Positions 18,519 to 27,540 of a stretch of 64,000 nt of DNA are shown here, piece after piece. A program made the position numbers and the translations under genes. Source of the stretch: Streptomyces sp. DT2A-34 (GTDB lineage: Bacteria > Actinomycetota > Actinomycetes > Streptomycetales > Streptomycetaceae); NCBI RefSeq assembly GCF_030499515.1, contig NZ_JASTWJ010000001.1, positions 9,528,001 to 9,592,000 of the forward strand. Direction: 5' to 3'. The notes under the pieces were generated by a model that was not told where the DNA came from, did no database searches, and worked only from the letters and a program-made list of their open reading frames with translations. Within the stretch, counting starts at the first letter, position 1; each line of letters opens with the position of its first letter.

Positions 18519-20960
18519 TCAGGGCAGCTCCGGCAGGTCCTCCGCGTACAGCAGGGTCAGGTCGTCCGTGCTCGGCTCGTCGAGCTGGGCGACCCGGCTC
18601 GCGTGCCGCTCCACCATCGCCTCGAAGGTCTGGCGTGCCGTACGGCCGTTGCCGAACGCCGGGCCCTTGGGGATGGCCGTGAAGTACTTCAGCAGGGCCT
18701 CGGCGAGGCCCGGGCCGAGTCGGTACTCGTGCTCCTCGGCCTGCTGCTCCACGATCCGCAGCAACTCGTCGGGGCCGTAGTCACAGAAGGTGATGGTCCG
18801 TGAGAAGCGGGACGCCACACCGGGGTTGACCGAGAGGAAGCGCTCCATCTCGGCCGTGTAGCCGGCCACGATCACCACGACCGCGTCCCGGTGGTCCTCC
18901 ATCAGCTTCACCAGCGTGTCGATGGCCTCCTTGCCGAAGTCCCGGCCAGAGTCCTCCGGCGACAGCGCGTACGCCTCGTCGATGAACAGCACACCGCCGC
19001 GCGCCTTGTCGAAGGCCTCCTGCGTGCGGATCGCCGTGGAGCCGATGTGCTCGCCGACCAGGTCGACTCGGGACACCTCGACCAGATGGCCCTTCTCCAG
19101 GACGCCGAGGGAGGCGAGGATCTCGCCGTAGAGCCGGGCGACTGTCGTCTTGCCGGTGCCGGGGGAGCCGGTGAAGACCAGGTGCCGCTTGACCGAGGCG
19201 GCCTTCAGGCCCGCCTGCTGGCGGCGCCGGCCCACTTCGATCATGTCGGTGAGGGCGCGCACCTCGCGCTTGACGCTCTCCAGTCCGACCAGCGCGTCCA
19301 GTTCACCGAGGACGGCCTTGGAGGTTCGTGTCGGCGTCTCGGGCTGCGAGGCGGTGACGAGCGGCTCCTGCTCGGTCGTGCGCTGGCCGGGGATCGCGCC
19401 CAGCAGGCCGGGGGACTGGCGCACCGTCTGTACGGCGGGCTCCGGCTCGGGGGGCGGCTGCCTGAGGCCGCCGCTCTCGTCGCTGGTGCAGTCCTCCACG
19501 TCGGGTCCCACCCCGGAGGCCGCGTCCGGGCCGCCGTCCGCGAACTCGTACCCGCCCCGCGCGCACCGCTCCGTACGGCACTTCTTCAGCGTCGTACGGC
19601 AGCCGTCGATCACATGGAAGCCGTAGCCGGCGCTGCCCCGCACCCGGCAGTTCAGGAAGGTGCCGCGGCCGCCCGCCGAGACGTAGAACCCGGCCTCGGC
19701 GGGGGAGTCGACGGTGCAGCGCTCGATGGTGGGGTCGGCGCCCTTGGTGACGATCACGCCCGTCTGGGTGCCGTCCAGGGTGCAGTTGTTGAGGGTGCCA
19801 CCGCTGCCGTGGTCCCGGAACCAGGCGCCCGTCGCCGCGTCCCGGATCCGGCAGTCGTCGAGCTGGGCGGTAGCGCCGTCGCTCACCGACACGGCCGTGT
19901 TGCGCACCTGGGACAGGTCACTGTCGACCACATCCGCGCGCGAGCCGCGGTCGAGGACGAACAAGGCGTCCGGCACGTCGTGCACCCGGCAGGACTCCAG
20001 TACCGCGGTGGCGCCGTCGCTGACCCACACCGCCGGATAGTCGCCCGTGCTGTCGAAGATCTCGCACTGGTTGGCGTCCACGCGCGTGCCCGGATCCCAC
20101 ACCGACAGGCCGTTGCGCCCGAACTGACGCACCGTCGTGCGGGTCAGGGTGAGCACCGAGCGGGAACGCAGGTCGACCGCGTTCTCCGGGATGTCGTGGA
20201 TACGGCAGTCGGCCAGGGTCAGCACGGCGTCCGTGTCGAGGGTGACGCCGTCGGCGGTGGTGCGGTGCACATCGCAGTCGGTGAGGTGGGCCGTGGCCCG
20301 GCCGGTGATCTGGACGCCGGAGCCCCGGACCTCGTAGATCTCGCAACCCACCGCCTCCAGCGCGGAGTTCTCACCCGTGGCGGTCAGCCCCGAGCCCGAG
20401 GCGTGGTGGACCCGGCAGCGCTCCAGACGGGGGTGCGCGCCGCCGCGCACGGCGATGCCCGCCTGGCCCGCCGCGACGACCTCGCACTCCTCGAACACCC
20501 CGCCCCCGCCGTCGAGCACGGCGATGCCGATGCCCGCGGGATTGTCGACGGTGCAGCGCCGCACGGTCGGGCGCGCGCCGCCGCGCACCTCGATCCCGGC
20601 CGCGGACCGTGTGACCACCCGGACGTCCGACAGCTCCGGGGCGCCCTCCTCGACGAGCAGTGCGGGCGCAGCCGCGTCCTGGCCCTCCACATGCAGGTCC
20701 TGGACCACGGCCGAGGCGCGCAGCGTCAACGGCACACCGTCGACAGGCGCGATACGCACCGAGCCGGGGGAGCCCTCGGGGCCGCGCAGGGTCACCGCCC
20801 GCTGGACGACGAGGTTCTCCCGGTAGGTGCCGGGCGCGACGGTGAGGACGTCACCGTCGGCCGCGGCCTCCAGGGCGGCCGCGAGCGATGCGTACTCACC
20901 CGTGCGGCGCCGCCACCGCGATGTGCCGGTGTGCGTCACCTGGACCGTGCCCTGTGCCAT
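18519..20960 (-). CDS. Right-handed beta-helix / AAA+ ATPase fusion protein
   Basis: 813 residues. After MAQGTVQVTHTGTSRWRRR and a DUF1565-like start (SLAAALEAAADGDVLTVAPGTYRE), about 450 residues form a right-handed parallel beta-helix: more than 15 coils of about 23 residues with patterns such as GIEVRGGARPTVRRCTV. A proline-rich linker leads to a C-terminal AAA+ domain of the CbxX/EccA type: Walker A GSPGTGKTTVARLYG, Walker B VLFIDEAYAL, sensor and arginine-finger region VASRFSRTITF, lid ending FEAMVERHASRVAQL. The fusion suggests an ATPase that remodels or positions a surface or polysaccharide-like partner; role unknown. The ATG at 20960 has a domain start directly after it. Confidence 0.85.
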   Translation of the reverse strand: MAQGTVQVTHTGTSRWRRRTGEYASLAAALEAAADGDVLTVAPGTYRENLVVQRAVTLRGPEGSPGSVRIAPVDGVPLTLRASAVVQDLHVEGQDAAAPALLVEEGAPELSDVRVVTRSAAGIEVRGGARPTVRRCTVDNPAGIGIAVLDGGGGVFEECEVVAAGQAGIAVRGGAHPRLERCRVHHASGSGLTATGENSALEAVGCEIYEVRGSGVQITGRATAHLTDCDVHRTTADGVTLDTDAVLTLADCRIHDIPENAVDLRSRSVLTLTRTTVRQFGRNGLSVWDPGTRVDANQCEIFDSTGDYPAVWVSDGATAVLESCRVHDVPDALFVLDRGSRADVVDSDLSQVRNTAVSVSDGATAQLDDCRIRDAATGAWFRDHGSGGTLNNCTLDGTQTGVIVTKGADPTIERCTVDSPAEAGFYVSAGGRGTFLNCRVRGSAGYGFHVIDGCRTTLKKCRTERCARGGYEFADGGPDAASGVGPDVEDCTSDESGGLRQPPPEPEPAVQTVRQSPGLLGAIPGQRTTEQEPLVTASQPETPTRTSKAVLGELDALVGLESVKREVRALTDMIEVGRRRQQAGLKAASVKRHLVFTGSPGTGKTTVARLYGEILASLGVLEKGHLVEVSRVDLVGEHIGSTAIRTQEAFDKARGGVLFIDEAYALSPEDSGRDFGKEAIDTLVKLMEDHRDAVVVIVAGYTAEMERFLSVNPGVASRFSRTITFCDYGPDELLRIVEQQAEEHEYRLGPGLAEALLKYFTAIPKGPAFGNGRTARQTFEAMVERHASRVAQLDEPSTDDLTLLYAEDLPELP

Positions 20961-21069
20961 GGCGTTGATGTGCCCCCACCTCGAAGTACGCGGGTTTTGC
21001 TGCCGAAGAGTTCGGCCGGTCCACCGTAGCGTGCGCGTGGGCGGTGGGTTGACCAGAGCCGGAAGGCCG

Positions 21070-21684
21070 TCAGCTGCCGGTGCCGGTCCGGCCCCAGTCC
21101 GGACCCGCCTTGTCCCACGCCTGGTCCCAACGCGCGTACCGGCGACGGACCATACGCCAGACGACGAGCCGTCTGCTGCCCTCGACAAGGCCCGCGGCCA
21201 GCAGGGCCGCTCCGAGCCCGGCGAGTACGGCGTGCGTCGCCGCTGTCGCGGAGTCCAGCGGGCGGGCGACTGCGCGGCCCTGCCGGTCCGTCCATATCGT
21301 GAAGCGGTCGCCGGGTTGCGGGGTGTCGAGGCTCGCCATGACCGAACCGTGGTGCGGGCTGCCGTCCGGTGCGGTCCAGTCGGCCACGACTCTGGTGCGC
21401 AGGTCCCGCCCGGTGGCGGCCTCGGGGTCGGCGTCCAGCGAAGAGCCTTCCACCTTGCGGACCACGGTCGCCGTCACCAGGTGCCGGGACGCGCGCTGTT
21501 CGCGGACGGACTCCCGCAGGGCGTCCTGGGCGAGGCCGCCGACCAGTGAGCCGGCCAACGGCGCGACGACCAGGATCAGCGACAGGGCCGCGAGGGCGAC
21601 CCAGGCCTCGGCCAGGTCTGTCGCACGGCACAGCGGATTGTGCCGCCAGCGCCAGAGTCCGCTGATCGCCCGCATCGTCCGCAC
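21070..21684 (-). CDS. Rv1733c-like two-span membrane protein
   Basis: 204 residues with the architecture of the mycobacterial Rv1733c family common in Streptomyces: a short cytoplasmic start (LWRWRHNPLCRATDLAEAWVAL), one span (about residues 28-50), an extracytoplasmic beta-rich domain with VVADWTAPDGSPHHGSV and GDRFTIWTDRQGR, a second span (about 145-168) and a basic cytoplasmic tail. The family's function is not established. It sits upstream of the beta-helix/AAA+ gene on the same strand (109-bp gap). ATG 21675 (MRAISGLW) is an alternative start. Confidence 0.8.
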   Translation of the reverse strand: MRTMRAISGLWRWRHNPLCRATDLAEAWVALAALSLILVVAPLAGSLVGGLAQDALRESVREQRASRHLVTATVVRKVEGSSLDADPEAATGRDLRTRVVADWTAPDGSPHHGSVMASLDTPQPGDRFTIWTDRQGRAVARPLDSATAATHAVLAGLGAALLAAGLVEGSRRLVVWRMVRRRYARWDQAWDKAGPDWGRTGTGS

Positions 21685-21854
21685 ACCCCCTTCCCGCTCC
21701 GTGATAACCCCTCACCGAGCCGTTCACGCGCGGGCCCCGCCGAAGAGAAGCGAAGTCACCTGAGTTCGGGGCCTCTCATGAACTTCTCACGAAAAGCCCA
21801 ACGCGCGGGCATCCGGCCCCGGTTCCCGCGCATCGCCGCTCCGCGAGATCTTTC

Positions 21855-22682
21855 TCAGTCGAGGATCGTGACCGGATCGCCGACCCGGATCGTGCCGCGG
21901 GAGAGGGGCACCAGGTTCTGGCCGAACACCAGCTTGCCGTCCAGGCGGCGGTGCCGGCCGAGGGTGTGCAGGGGCTCCCTGCCGCGCTCGGCGGTGGCCT
22001 GGTCGGTGGTGGTCACCACGCATCGCCCGCACTTCTTGGGAACACGGAAGGTCACCTCGCCGATGACGACGCGCGACCAGTCGTCCTCGGCCCAGGCGGC
22101 GGTGCCCGACACGACCACGTTCGGCCGGAAGCGGTTCATGGGCAGCGGGCCCTCCTGCGCGTGATCACCCTGCGCGATGAGGGAGTTGAGAGCGTCGAGG
22201 GACGCGGTCGTGGTGAGCAGCAGCGGGTAGCCGTCGGCGAAGCTGACCGTCTCGCCCGGCAGGGCGTACTCCGGATCGACGGGCCGGCGCGTGCCCGGGT
22301 CGTCCATGTACGCGAGGCGCACGTCGGCGCCGAGATAGGCGCTGCACCAGGCATGTGCCGCGTCGTCCTCGGCGAGGACCGCCTCGACCTTGTCGCGGAA
22401 GATCTCCACCGGCACCGTGCCGACCGTCCGCGGCACGGGCACGGTCAGCGGGTCCGTGCCGGGCGCGGACAACCGGACGCCGCCGCCGGGCAGCAGCTCG
22501 GCGGCGGCCAGCGCGAGGCGCGGTTGCTGGCGCTGCGTAACGACCTTTCCCCCGTCGTCGATCAGCACCCAGCGTCGGTCTCCGGCCAGCCCCCAGGGCT
22601 CCACGACGGCCTCCCGGGGCGCTGTGCCCCGGAACGCCTTGACCGGATGAACATGAATCGACTGCAGCTGTGCGTGCCCCAT
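21855..22682 (-). CDS. MOSC domain protein (mARC/YcbX-like)
   Basis: 275 residues. The N-terminal MOSC_N beta barrel (LQSIHVHPVKAFRG, WGLAGDRRWVLIDDGGKVVTQRQ) is followed by the MOSC domain, with the conserved cysteine in VPKKCGRCVVTTTDQ that in this family ligates the molybdenum cofactor. FRPNVVV and FGQNLVPLSRGTIRVGDPV are further family blocks. Members reduce N-hydroxylated compounds or transfer sulfur to the cofactor; no redox partner domain is attached here. ATG 22682. Confidence 0.9.
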   Translation of the reverse strand: MGHAQLQSIHVHPVKAFRGTAPREAVVEPWGLAGDRRWVLIDDGGKVVTQRQQPRLALAAAELLPGGGVRLSAPGTDPLTVPVPRTVGTVPVEIFRDKVEAVLAEDDAAHAWCSAYLGADVRLAYMDDPGTRRPVDPEYALPGETVSFADGYPLLLTTTASLDALNSLIAQGDHAQEGPLPMNRFRPNVVVSGTAAWAEDDWSRVVIGEVTFRVPKKCGRCVVTTTDQATAERGREPLHTLGRHRRLDGKLVFGQNLVPLSRGTIRVGDPVTILD

Positions 22683-22724
22683 GCGGCCATCGTGCCAGGT
22701 GGCACCGACAGCCCGGGGAACGGG

Positions 22725-23159
22725 TCAGTAGCCGCGGTACTGCTGGTTGTTGTACGGGTCCTGGTAAGGAGCCGCGGCGGGGCGGGGAGCCGCGGGGCGC
22801 ATCGCCTCGTAGCCCGTGCCGCCGGGTGCCACCGGCCGAGGCTGCTGAGCCTGCGGACCGGGATAGCCGCGCGGGGCGGCCGCCTGCTGCGGGATGTACG
22901 CCGCGGGCGCCTGCTGTAGCGGAGCGGGCTGCGGCGCCTGCGGATAACCGTAGGAGGGCTGGGACGGGGCCGCCGGGAGGGCGGGCAGCGCGGACGGCAG
23001 CGCGGGCAGATTGCCGCTCGGCATGTCGTACGCGGCGGGGACCCGGATCGGTGCGATCTGCGGGGTGCCCCGCTCGGCCACGAGCGAGTCGTAGATCGGA
23101 GTGTCCGGGAAGGAGGCGGAGTAGTAGCCGCCGCCATAGGTGGAGCGGGGGGAGGTCAT
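22725..23159 (-). CDS. DUF6643 family proline/glutamine-rich protein
   Basis: 144 residues starting MTSPRSTYGGGYYSASFPDT, with a conserved N-terminal 50 residues (PIYDSLVAERGTPQIAPIRV) and a disordered Pro/Ala/Gln/Tyr tail ending NNQQYRGY. I associate this N-terminus with DUF6643, a Streptomyces family without known function. GGAGGT precedes ATG 23159. It is divergent from the TerD-type gene, which raises the possibility of a shared function in that stress system. Confidence 0.7.
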   Translation of the reverse strand: MTSPRSTYGGGYYSASFPDTPIYDSLVAERGTPQIAPIRVPAAYDMPSGNLPALPSALPALPAAPSQPSYGYPQAPQPAPLQQAPAAYIPQQAAAPRGYPGPQAQQPRPVAPGGTGYEAMRPAAPRPAAAPYQDPYNNQQYRGY

Positions 23160-23318
23160 GGCACATAAGTTAAGCCCACGATGTGCTGGTTGGGGAGACC
23201 GATAAGAGGGTTGTTTTAGGTGTCTGCGGTGACGCCGGATCCCCAATGCGAGCGAACTTGCCAAAAAGGGACGACGATCGGCGCTCGGATCGTGTAAATG
23301 CCGAGTTCCGGGCGGGTT

Positions 23319-23338
23319 ACCGGAGGTTGGCCTCCGGT
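23319..23338. promoter_or_regulatory. Hairpin in the DUF6643-TerD divergent gap
   Basis: ACCGGAGG-TTGG-CCTCCGGT, a perfect 8-bp stem with a 4-nt loop, in the 292-bp divergent gap (23160-23451). It is about 115 bp upstream of the TerD-type start. It could be a regulator site or an RNA hairpin. No other gene is seen in the gap. Confidence 0.4.
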
Positions 23339-23451
23339 GTTCAGGTGGCCCTCATGGGAGTTCGTTGTCGAGAGGAATAGGTTGGCCCTGTAAAGAACCC
23401 AGTGAGCTGCCGGGACATGCCTGGCGCGGTGACCCGTGAGTGGGGGCGGAC

Positions 23452-24756
23452 ATGTCAATGTCGAAAGGATCGAATGCGCCGGTGCCGACGACGGCACTGC
23501 GGGTCGAATTGGGCTGGCGCTCCGGGCCGGGCGTGCCCGACGCGGACGCCTCGGCGCTGTTGCTGGCCGGCGGAAAAGTCCGCTCCGACGGGGACTTCGT
23601 CTTCTACAACCAGCCGGCGCACTCCTCCGGCGCCGTCCGGTACGAGGGCAAGCGGGAGGCCGGCGGCCGGGTGACCGACAGCGTGCTGGTCGACCTCGCG
23701 CGCGTGGAGCCCGCGGTCGAGACCGTCATCGTCGCCGCTTCCGCGGACGGCGGCGCTTTCGGCCAGGTTCCGGACCTTTACATCGAGGTCAAGGATGCCG
23801 CCCAGGGGACGGTCATCACCCGTTTCGACAGCGCGGGCGCCACTGTGGAAACCGCTTTCGTACTCGGTGAGTTCTATCGCCGCCAAGGCGCCTGGAAATT
23901 CCGCGCGGTCGGCCAGGGCTACAGCAGCGGCCTCGAGGGCCTCGCCACCGATTACGGCATCACGGTCGACGAACCCCAGCAGGCGGCACCCGCTCCGACC
24001 CCCGCCGCCCCGCCGGTCACGCCCCCGGCAGCCACAACGCCCCCCGTGGCACCTCCGGTGGCCATGGCGCCGCCCGCCATGCCGCCGGTCCCCCCATCTG
24101 CCCCCCAGGCGCCGCCGATCAGCCTGAGCAAGGTGACGCTCACCAAGGCGGCCCCCTCCGTCTCGCTGACCAAGCAGGGCGGCACCTCGGGCGTCCTGCG
24201 CGTGAACCTCAACTGGCAGGTGCGCAAGCAGTTCTCGGGGTGGGCGAGCAAGCTGGGCCGCCCGCTCGCCCTGCACAACGACCTCGACCTCGACCTGTGC
24301 GCCCTGTACGAGCTCACCGACGGCAGCAAGGGAGTCATCCAGTCCCTCGGCAACGCCTTCGGCGCCCTGCACCAGCCCCCGTACATCCACCTCGACGGCG
24401 ACGATCGCACCGGCGCCGTGTCCAGCGGCGAGAACCTCACCGTCAACCTCGACCACCAGCGGGCCTTCCGGCGCATCCTGATCTTCGTGACCATCCACGA
24501 AGGGGCGCGTTCCTTCGCCGACCTGAACGCCACGGTCACCCTCACGCCGCAGCACGGCGCCCCGGTCGACTTCTCGCTCGACGAGTGCACGGTCCCCTCC
24601 ACGGTGTGCGCACTCGCCCTGATCACCAACACCGGCAGCGACCTGGTCGTCCAGCGTGAGGCCCGCTACCTGGTGCCCGAGCGCGGGGTGAGCCCGCAGC
24701 GCACCGTCGACTACGCCTACGCGTGGGGCATGAACTGGACGCCCGGCCGCAAGTAG
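23452..24756 (+). CDS. TerD/TerA-type stress protein with two domains
   Basis: 434 residues starting [20 protein letters not shown]. Residues 1-170 are a TerD-like calcium-binding domain ([40 protein letters not shown]). A linker rich in Pro/Ala (about 180-225) connects it to a second, TerA-like domain of about 200 residues ([49 protein letters not shown]). Ter proteins belong to a membrane-linked calcium and stress or phage-defence network. The standard neighbours TerB/TerC are not here. ATG 23452 follows GGGGGCGGA; ATG 23458 is the alternative. Confidence 0.88.
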   Translation: MSMSKGSNAPVPTTALRVELGWRSGPGVPDADASALLLAGGKVRSDGDFVFYNQPAHSSGAVRYEGKREAGGRVTDSVLVDLARVEPAVETVIVAASADGGAFGQVPDLYIEVKDAAQGTVITRFDSAGATVETAFVLGEFYRRQGAWKFRAVGQGYSSGLEGLATDYGITVDEPQQAAPAPTPAAPPVTPPAATTPPVAPPVAMAPPAMPPVPPSAPQAPPISLSKVTLTKAAPSVSLTKQGGTSGVLRVNLNWQVRKQFSGWASKLGRPLALHNDLDLDLCALYELTDGSKGVIQSLGNAFGALHQPPYIHLDGDDRTGAVSSGENLTVNLDHQRAFRRILIFVTIHEGARSFADLNATVTLTPQHGAPVDFSLDECTVPSTVCALALITNTGSDLVVQREARYLVPERGVSPQRTVDYAYAWGMNWTPGRK

Positions 24757-24783
24757 TCCGCCCTCGTCGGACACCAAAGTAGG

Positions 24784-25959
24784 TCAGCCCTCGTCGGGCA
24801 CCGCGTCCGGACGCGTGTAGGTGCGGCCCTTCCAGGCCGCGCCGCGCCCGCGGTAGTGCTGCACCGCCGAGTCGACCGTCATGAGGAGGTAGAGGAAGGC
24901 GGTGAACGGCAGCAGGGGAGCGAGCCACAGCGGCTGGCGGTAGTAACGGAGCATCGGCACGTACGTGCCCGTCATCACCAGCCACGCGAGACCGCCGACG
25001 ACCGCCGCCGCCGTGCCCCCGCCGGCCAGACCCGTGATCAGGGCCACGGGCGGCACCAGATACACCAGCGCGAGCCCGGCGACCGTCCCGGCCAGCACCA
25101 GCGGGTTGTGCCGCAACTGCGCGTACGCGCTGCGCGAGACCATCCGCCACAGGTCGCTCAGCCGCGGATACGGGCGCACGCTGTCCACCCGCTCGGCCAG
25201 CCCCAGCCAGATGTGGCCACCGCCGCCCTTGACGGCCCGCGCCAGCGCCACGTCGTCGATGACGGCGTGCCGGATGGCGTCCGGGATCCGCGCCCGCTCG
25301 GCGGCCTCGGCACGCAGCAGGACGCAGCCACCCGCCGCGGCCGCCGTCCGAGCCCCCTTCCTGCCGATCCGGCGGAACGGATACAGCTGCGCGAAGAAGT
25401 ACACGAAGGCCGGCACGACCAGCCGCTCCCACCGGCTCTCCACCCGCAACCGGGCCATCTGGGAGACGACGTCGAAGCCCCCGGTGCGCGCGGCCGCGAC
25501 CAGCTCCCGCAGGCTGTCGGGCGCATGCGCGATGTCGGCGTCCGTCAGCAGCAGGTACTCGGGATCACGCGCGCGTGCCAGGCCGATGCCGTGCCGCACC
25601 GCCCACAGCTTGCCGGTCCAGCCAGCGGGCGGCTCGCCGGGGGAGTCCACGGTGAGGGGCAGCCCGCCGTGCCGCCGCGCGAGCTCGCGCGCCAGCTCCC
25701 CCGTGCCGTCCGAACTGCCGTCGTCGATCAGGAAGATCTCCGCGCGCCCCGGATAGTCCTGGGCGAGCAGCGACGGCAGGCTCGTGGGGAGTACCGCCGC
25801 CTCGTCCCGCGCCGGTACGACGACGCAGACCGACGGCCACACGTCCGGTTCCGTCCGCCGCGGAAGTCTGACGTCCGTACGCCAGAAGAAGCCCTGGCAG
25901 AGCAGCAGCCACAGCCAGGCGGCGAGTGATCCGGCGGCAGTCCACGCGATGGCGCTCAC
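24784..25959 (-). CDS. HpnB-like membrane glycosyltransferase
   Basis: 391-residue family 2 glycosyltransferase of the hopanoid-associated HpnB type. One N-terminal span (about 5-25), then a GT-A domain: VCVVVPARDEAAVLPTSL, FLIDDGSSDGTGELA, metal-binding LLTDADIAHAP, GGCVLLRAEAAER, VIDDVALARAVKGGGG, and QLRHNPLVLAGT where the family often has QRMRNW. C-terminal spans (about 290-320 and 330-365). It starts at GTG 25959 (VSAIAWTAAG). No squalene-hopene cyclase genes are nearby, so the acceptor is open. Confidence 0.85.
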   Translation of the reverse strand: MSAIAWTAAGSLAAWLWLLLCQGFFWRTDVRLPRRTEPDVWPSVCVVVPARDEAAVLPTSLPSLLAQDYPGRAEIFLIDDGSSDGTGELARELARRHGGLPLTVDSPGEPPAGWTGKLWAVRHGIGLARARDPEYLLLTDADIAHAPDSLRELVAAARTGGFDVVSQMARLRVESRWERLVVPAFVYFFAQLYPFRRIGRKGARTAAAAGGCVLLRAEAAERARIPDAIRHAVIDDVALARAVKGGGGHIWLGLAERVDSVRPYPRLSDLWRMVSRSAYAQLRHNPLVLAGTVAGLALVYLVPPVALITGLAGGGTAAAVVGGLAWLVMTGTYVPMLRYYRQPLWLAPLLPFTAFLYLLMTVDSAVQHYRGRGAAWKGRTYTRPDAVPDEG

Positions 25960-26016
25960 GCGCGCAGTCTGCCCCACCGGAGGGGCCCGCAAGGGCCCAT
26001 CGTCTATCGTGGCCGG

Positions 26017-26802
26017 GTGAAGATCGCGCTGATGGACTCCGGAATCGGTTTGCTCGCGGCCACCGCTGCGGTACGGCGGTTGCGACCCGACACACATCTC
26101 GTGCTCTCCCTCGACCCCGACGGCATGCCCTGGGGCCCGAGGACCACGGAGGACCTCACACAGCGCGCCGTGGCCGTCGCGGACGCTGCCGCCGCGCACC
26201 GGCCCGACGCCCTGATCATCGGCTGCAACACCGCGACCGTGCACGCCCTGTCCACCCTGCGTGCCCGCCTGGAACCCGCCATACCGGTCATCGGCACAGT
26301 CCCGGCGATCAAGCCGGCCGCGGCCGGTGGCGGCCCGTTCGCGATCTGGGCCACGCCCGCCACGACGGGCAGCCCCTACCAGCGCGGTCTCATCAAGGAC
26401 TTCGCCGACGGCGTGGCCGTCACCGAGGTGCCGTGCTTCGGGCTGGCCGAGGCGGTCGAGCACGCCGACGAGACGGCGATCGAAGCGGCCGTCGCCGCGG
26501 CCGCCGCACTGACCCCCAAGGACGTGACCACCGTCGTCCTGGGCTGCACGCATTACGAGCTCGTCGCCGAGCGCATCCGCGCCGCCGTCCAGCGCCCCGG
26601 CTTCCCGCCGCTCGTCCTGCACGGCTCCGCCGGCGCGGTCGCCGCGCAGGCGCTGCGCCGCCTCGGCGAGCAGCCGGCCCCCGGTGCCGAGGCGAGCGGC
26701 ACCTTGACGGTGCTGCTGAGCGGCCGCGAGGGCGCCCTCCCCGTGCCCGCTCTCGCCTACGAGGAAGGCCGTCTCCTGCGGGAGATCAGCCCCGCGCGGT
26801 AA
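26017..26802 (+). CDS. Aspartate/glutamate racemase family protein
   Basis: 261 residues. The two catalytic cysteines of the PLP-independent racemase family are visible in IIGCNTATVHAL and VVLGCTHYELVAERI, and the N-terminal substrate loop reads LMDSGIGLL, close to glutamate racemase (DSGVGG). Glutamate racemases supply D-Glu for peptidoglycan. This protein lacks part of the usual D-Glu loop, so it may be a secondary racemase rather than MurI. The start is GTG 26017, 57 bp from the divergent glycosyltransferase start. Confidence 0.8.
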   Translation: MKIALMDSGIGLLAATAAVRRLRPDTHLVLSLDPDGMPWGPRTTEDLTQRAVAVADAAAAHRPDALIIGCNTATVHALSTLRARLEPAIPVIGTVPAIKPAAAGGGPFAIWATPATTGSPYQRGLIKDFADGVAVTEVPCFGLAEAVEHADETAIEAAVAAAAALTPKDVTTVVLGCTHYELVAERIRAAVQRPGFPPLVLHGSAGAVAAQALRRLGEQPAPGAEASGTLTVLLSGREGALPVPALAYEEGRLLREISPAR

Positions 26803-26908
26803 CCGACGGTCACAAAACGGAGGGCATCGGTCCGTCCGAAGCACGGTCGGCGCAGTCACCCTCCGCAGCGCGGTACCAGCGCAGCGAAACCTGAGTAACC
26901 TCATAGGC

Positions 26909-27451
26909 ATGAGGGACCACCCCCACAGCGCGCAGCCGCATCCCGATGTCTGGACCGGGCGGGCGACCAACCGGGTCCAGTGGCTGCTGGCGCTCGTCGG
27001 TGCCGCCTGCATGGCGCTCGGGATCGAGCTGGCCGTCGACTCGCCGTGGACGGACGGCGTCGCCCCGCTCGTCATGGCCGTCGTCGGCTGTATCGCGGCC
27101 GGCCTGCTGGTCCTCTTCGGCACTCTGGCGTTCGTGCATGTCGCCCTGAGAGTCGACCATGAGTGCCTCGAGGTGCGTTGCGGCCACATCGGTGTGCCGC
27201 GCCGCCGTATTCCGCTGTCCGAGGTGGCGGGCGCCGACTTCGTCGCCCACGTCACCCCGCGCCACTGGGGTGGGTGGGGTTACCGGTGGCGGCCCGAGAA
27301 GGGCACCGCGGTCGTCGTGCGGCGTGGCGAGGGCTTGGTACTGCGGTTGTGGGACGGCCATACGTTCACGATCACCGTGGACGACGCGGAGGCGGCCGTA
27401 CGGGTCATCAGGGCCCGCCTGCGGACACGGGCACCCGGCACGGCGCACTGA
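26909..27451 (+). CDS. Two-span membrane protein, PH-like C-terminus
   Basis: 180 residues. Two membrane spans (about residues 24-42 and 52-76) precede a cytoplasmic domain (VDHECLEVRCGHIGVPRRRIPLSEV, VVVRRGEGLVLRLWDGHTFTITVDD) that looks like a bacterial PH-type domain. A Gly/Trp-rich loop HWGGWGYRWRP is conserved in such proteins. No function is known. ATG 26909. Confidence 0.7.
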   Translation: MRDHPHSAQPHPDVWTGRATNRVQWLLALVGAACMALGIELAVDSPWTDGVAPLVMAVVGCIAAGLLVLFGTLAFVHVALRVDHECLEVRCGHIGVPRRRIPLSEVAGADFVAHVTPRHWGGWGYRWRPEKGTAVVVRRGEGLVLRLWDGHTFTITVDDAEAAVRVIRARLRTRAPGTAH

Positions 27452-27540
27452 ATCCAAGGTCCGTTCGTCACCACGGGGCGGGCCTCGCAGCCATGTGTGT
27501 GGTCCGGGTGTGTGGTCCGGCCCCTTCGCCGCACACCGGG

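Noticed and set aside
16103..18682. An 859-codon open frame on the plus strand
   Set aside because: Arg/Pro/Gly-rich shadow of the membrane hydrolase in another frame; the hydrolase frame has spans and motifs.
18891..21029. A 712-codon open frame on the plus strand
   Set aside because: It is antisense to the beta-helix/AAA+ gene, has no family features, and arises from GC-rich codon bias.
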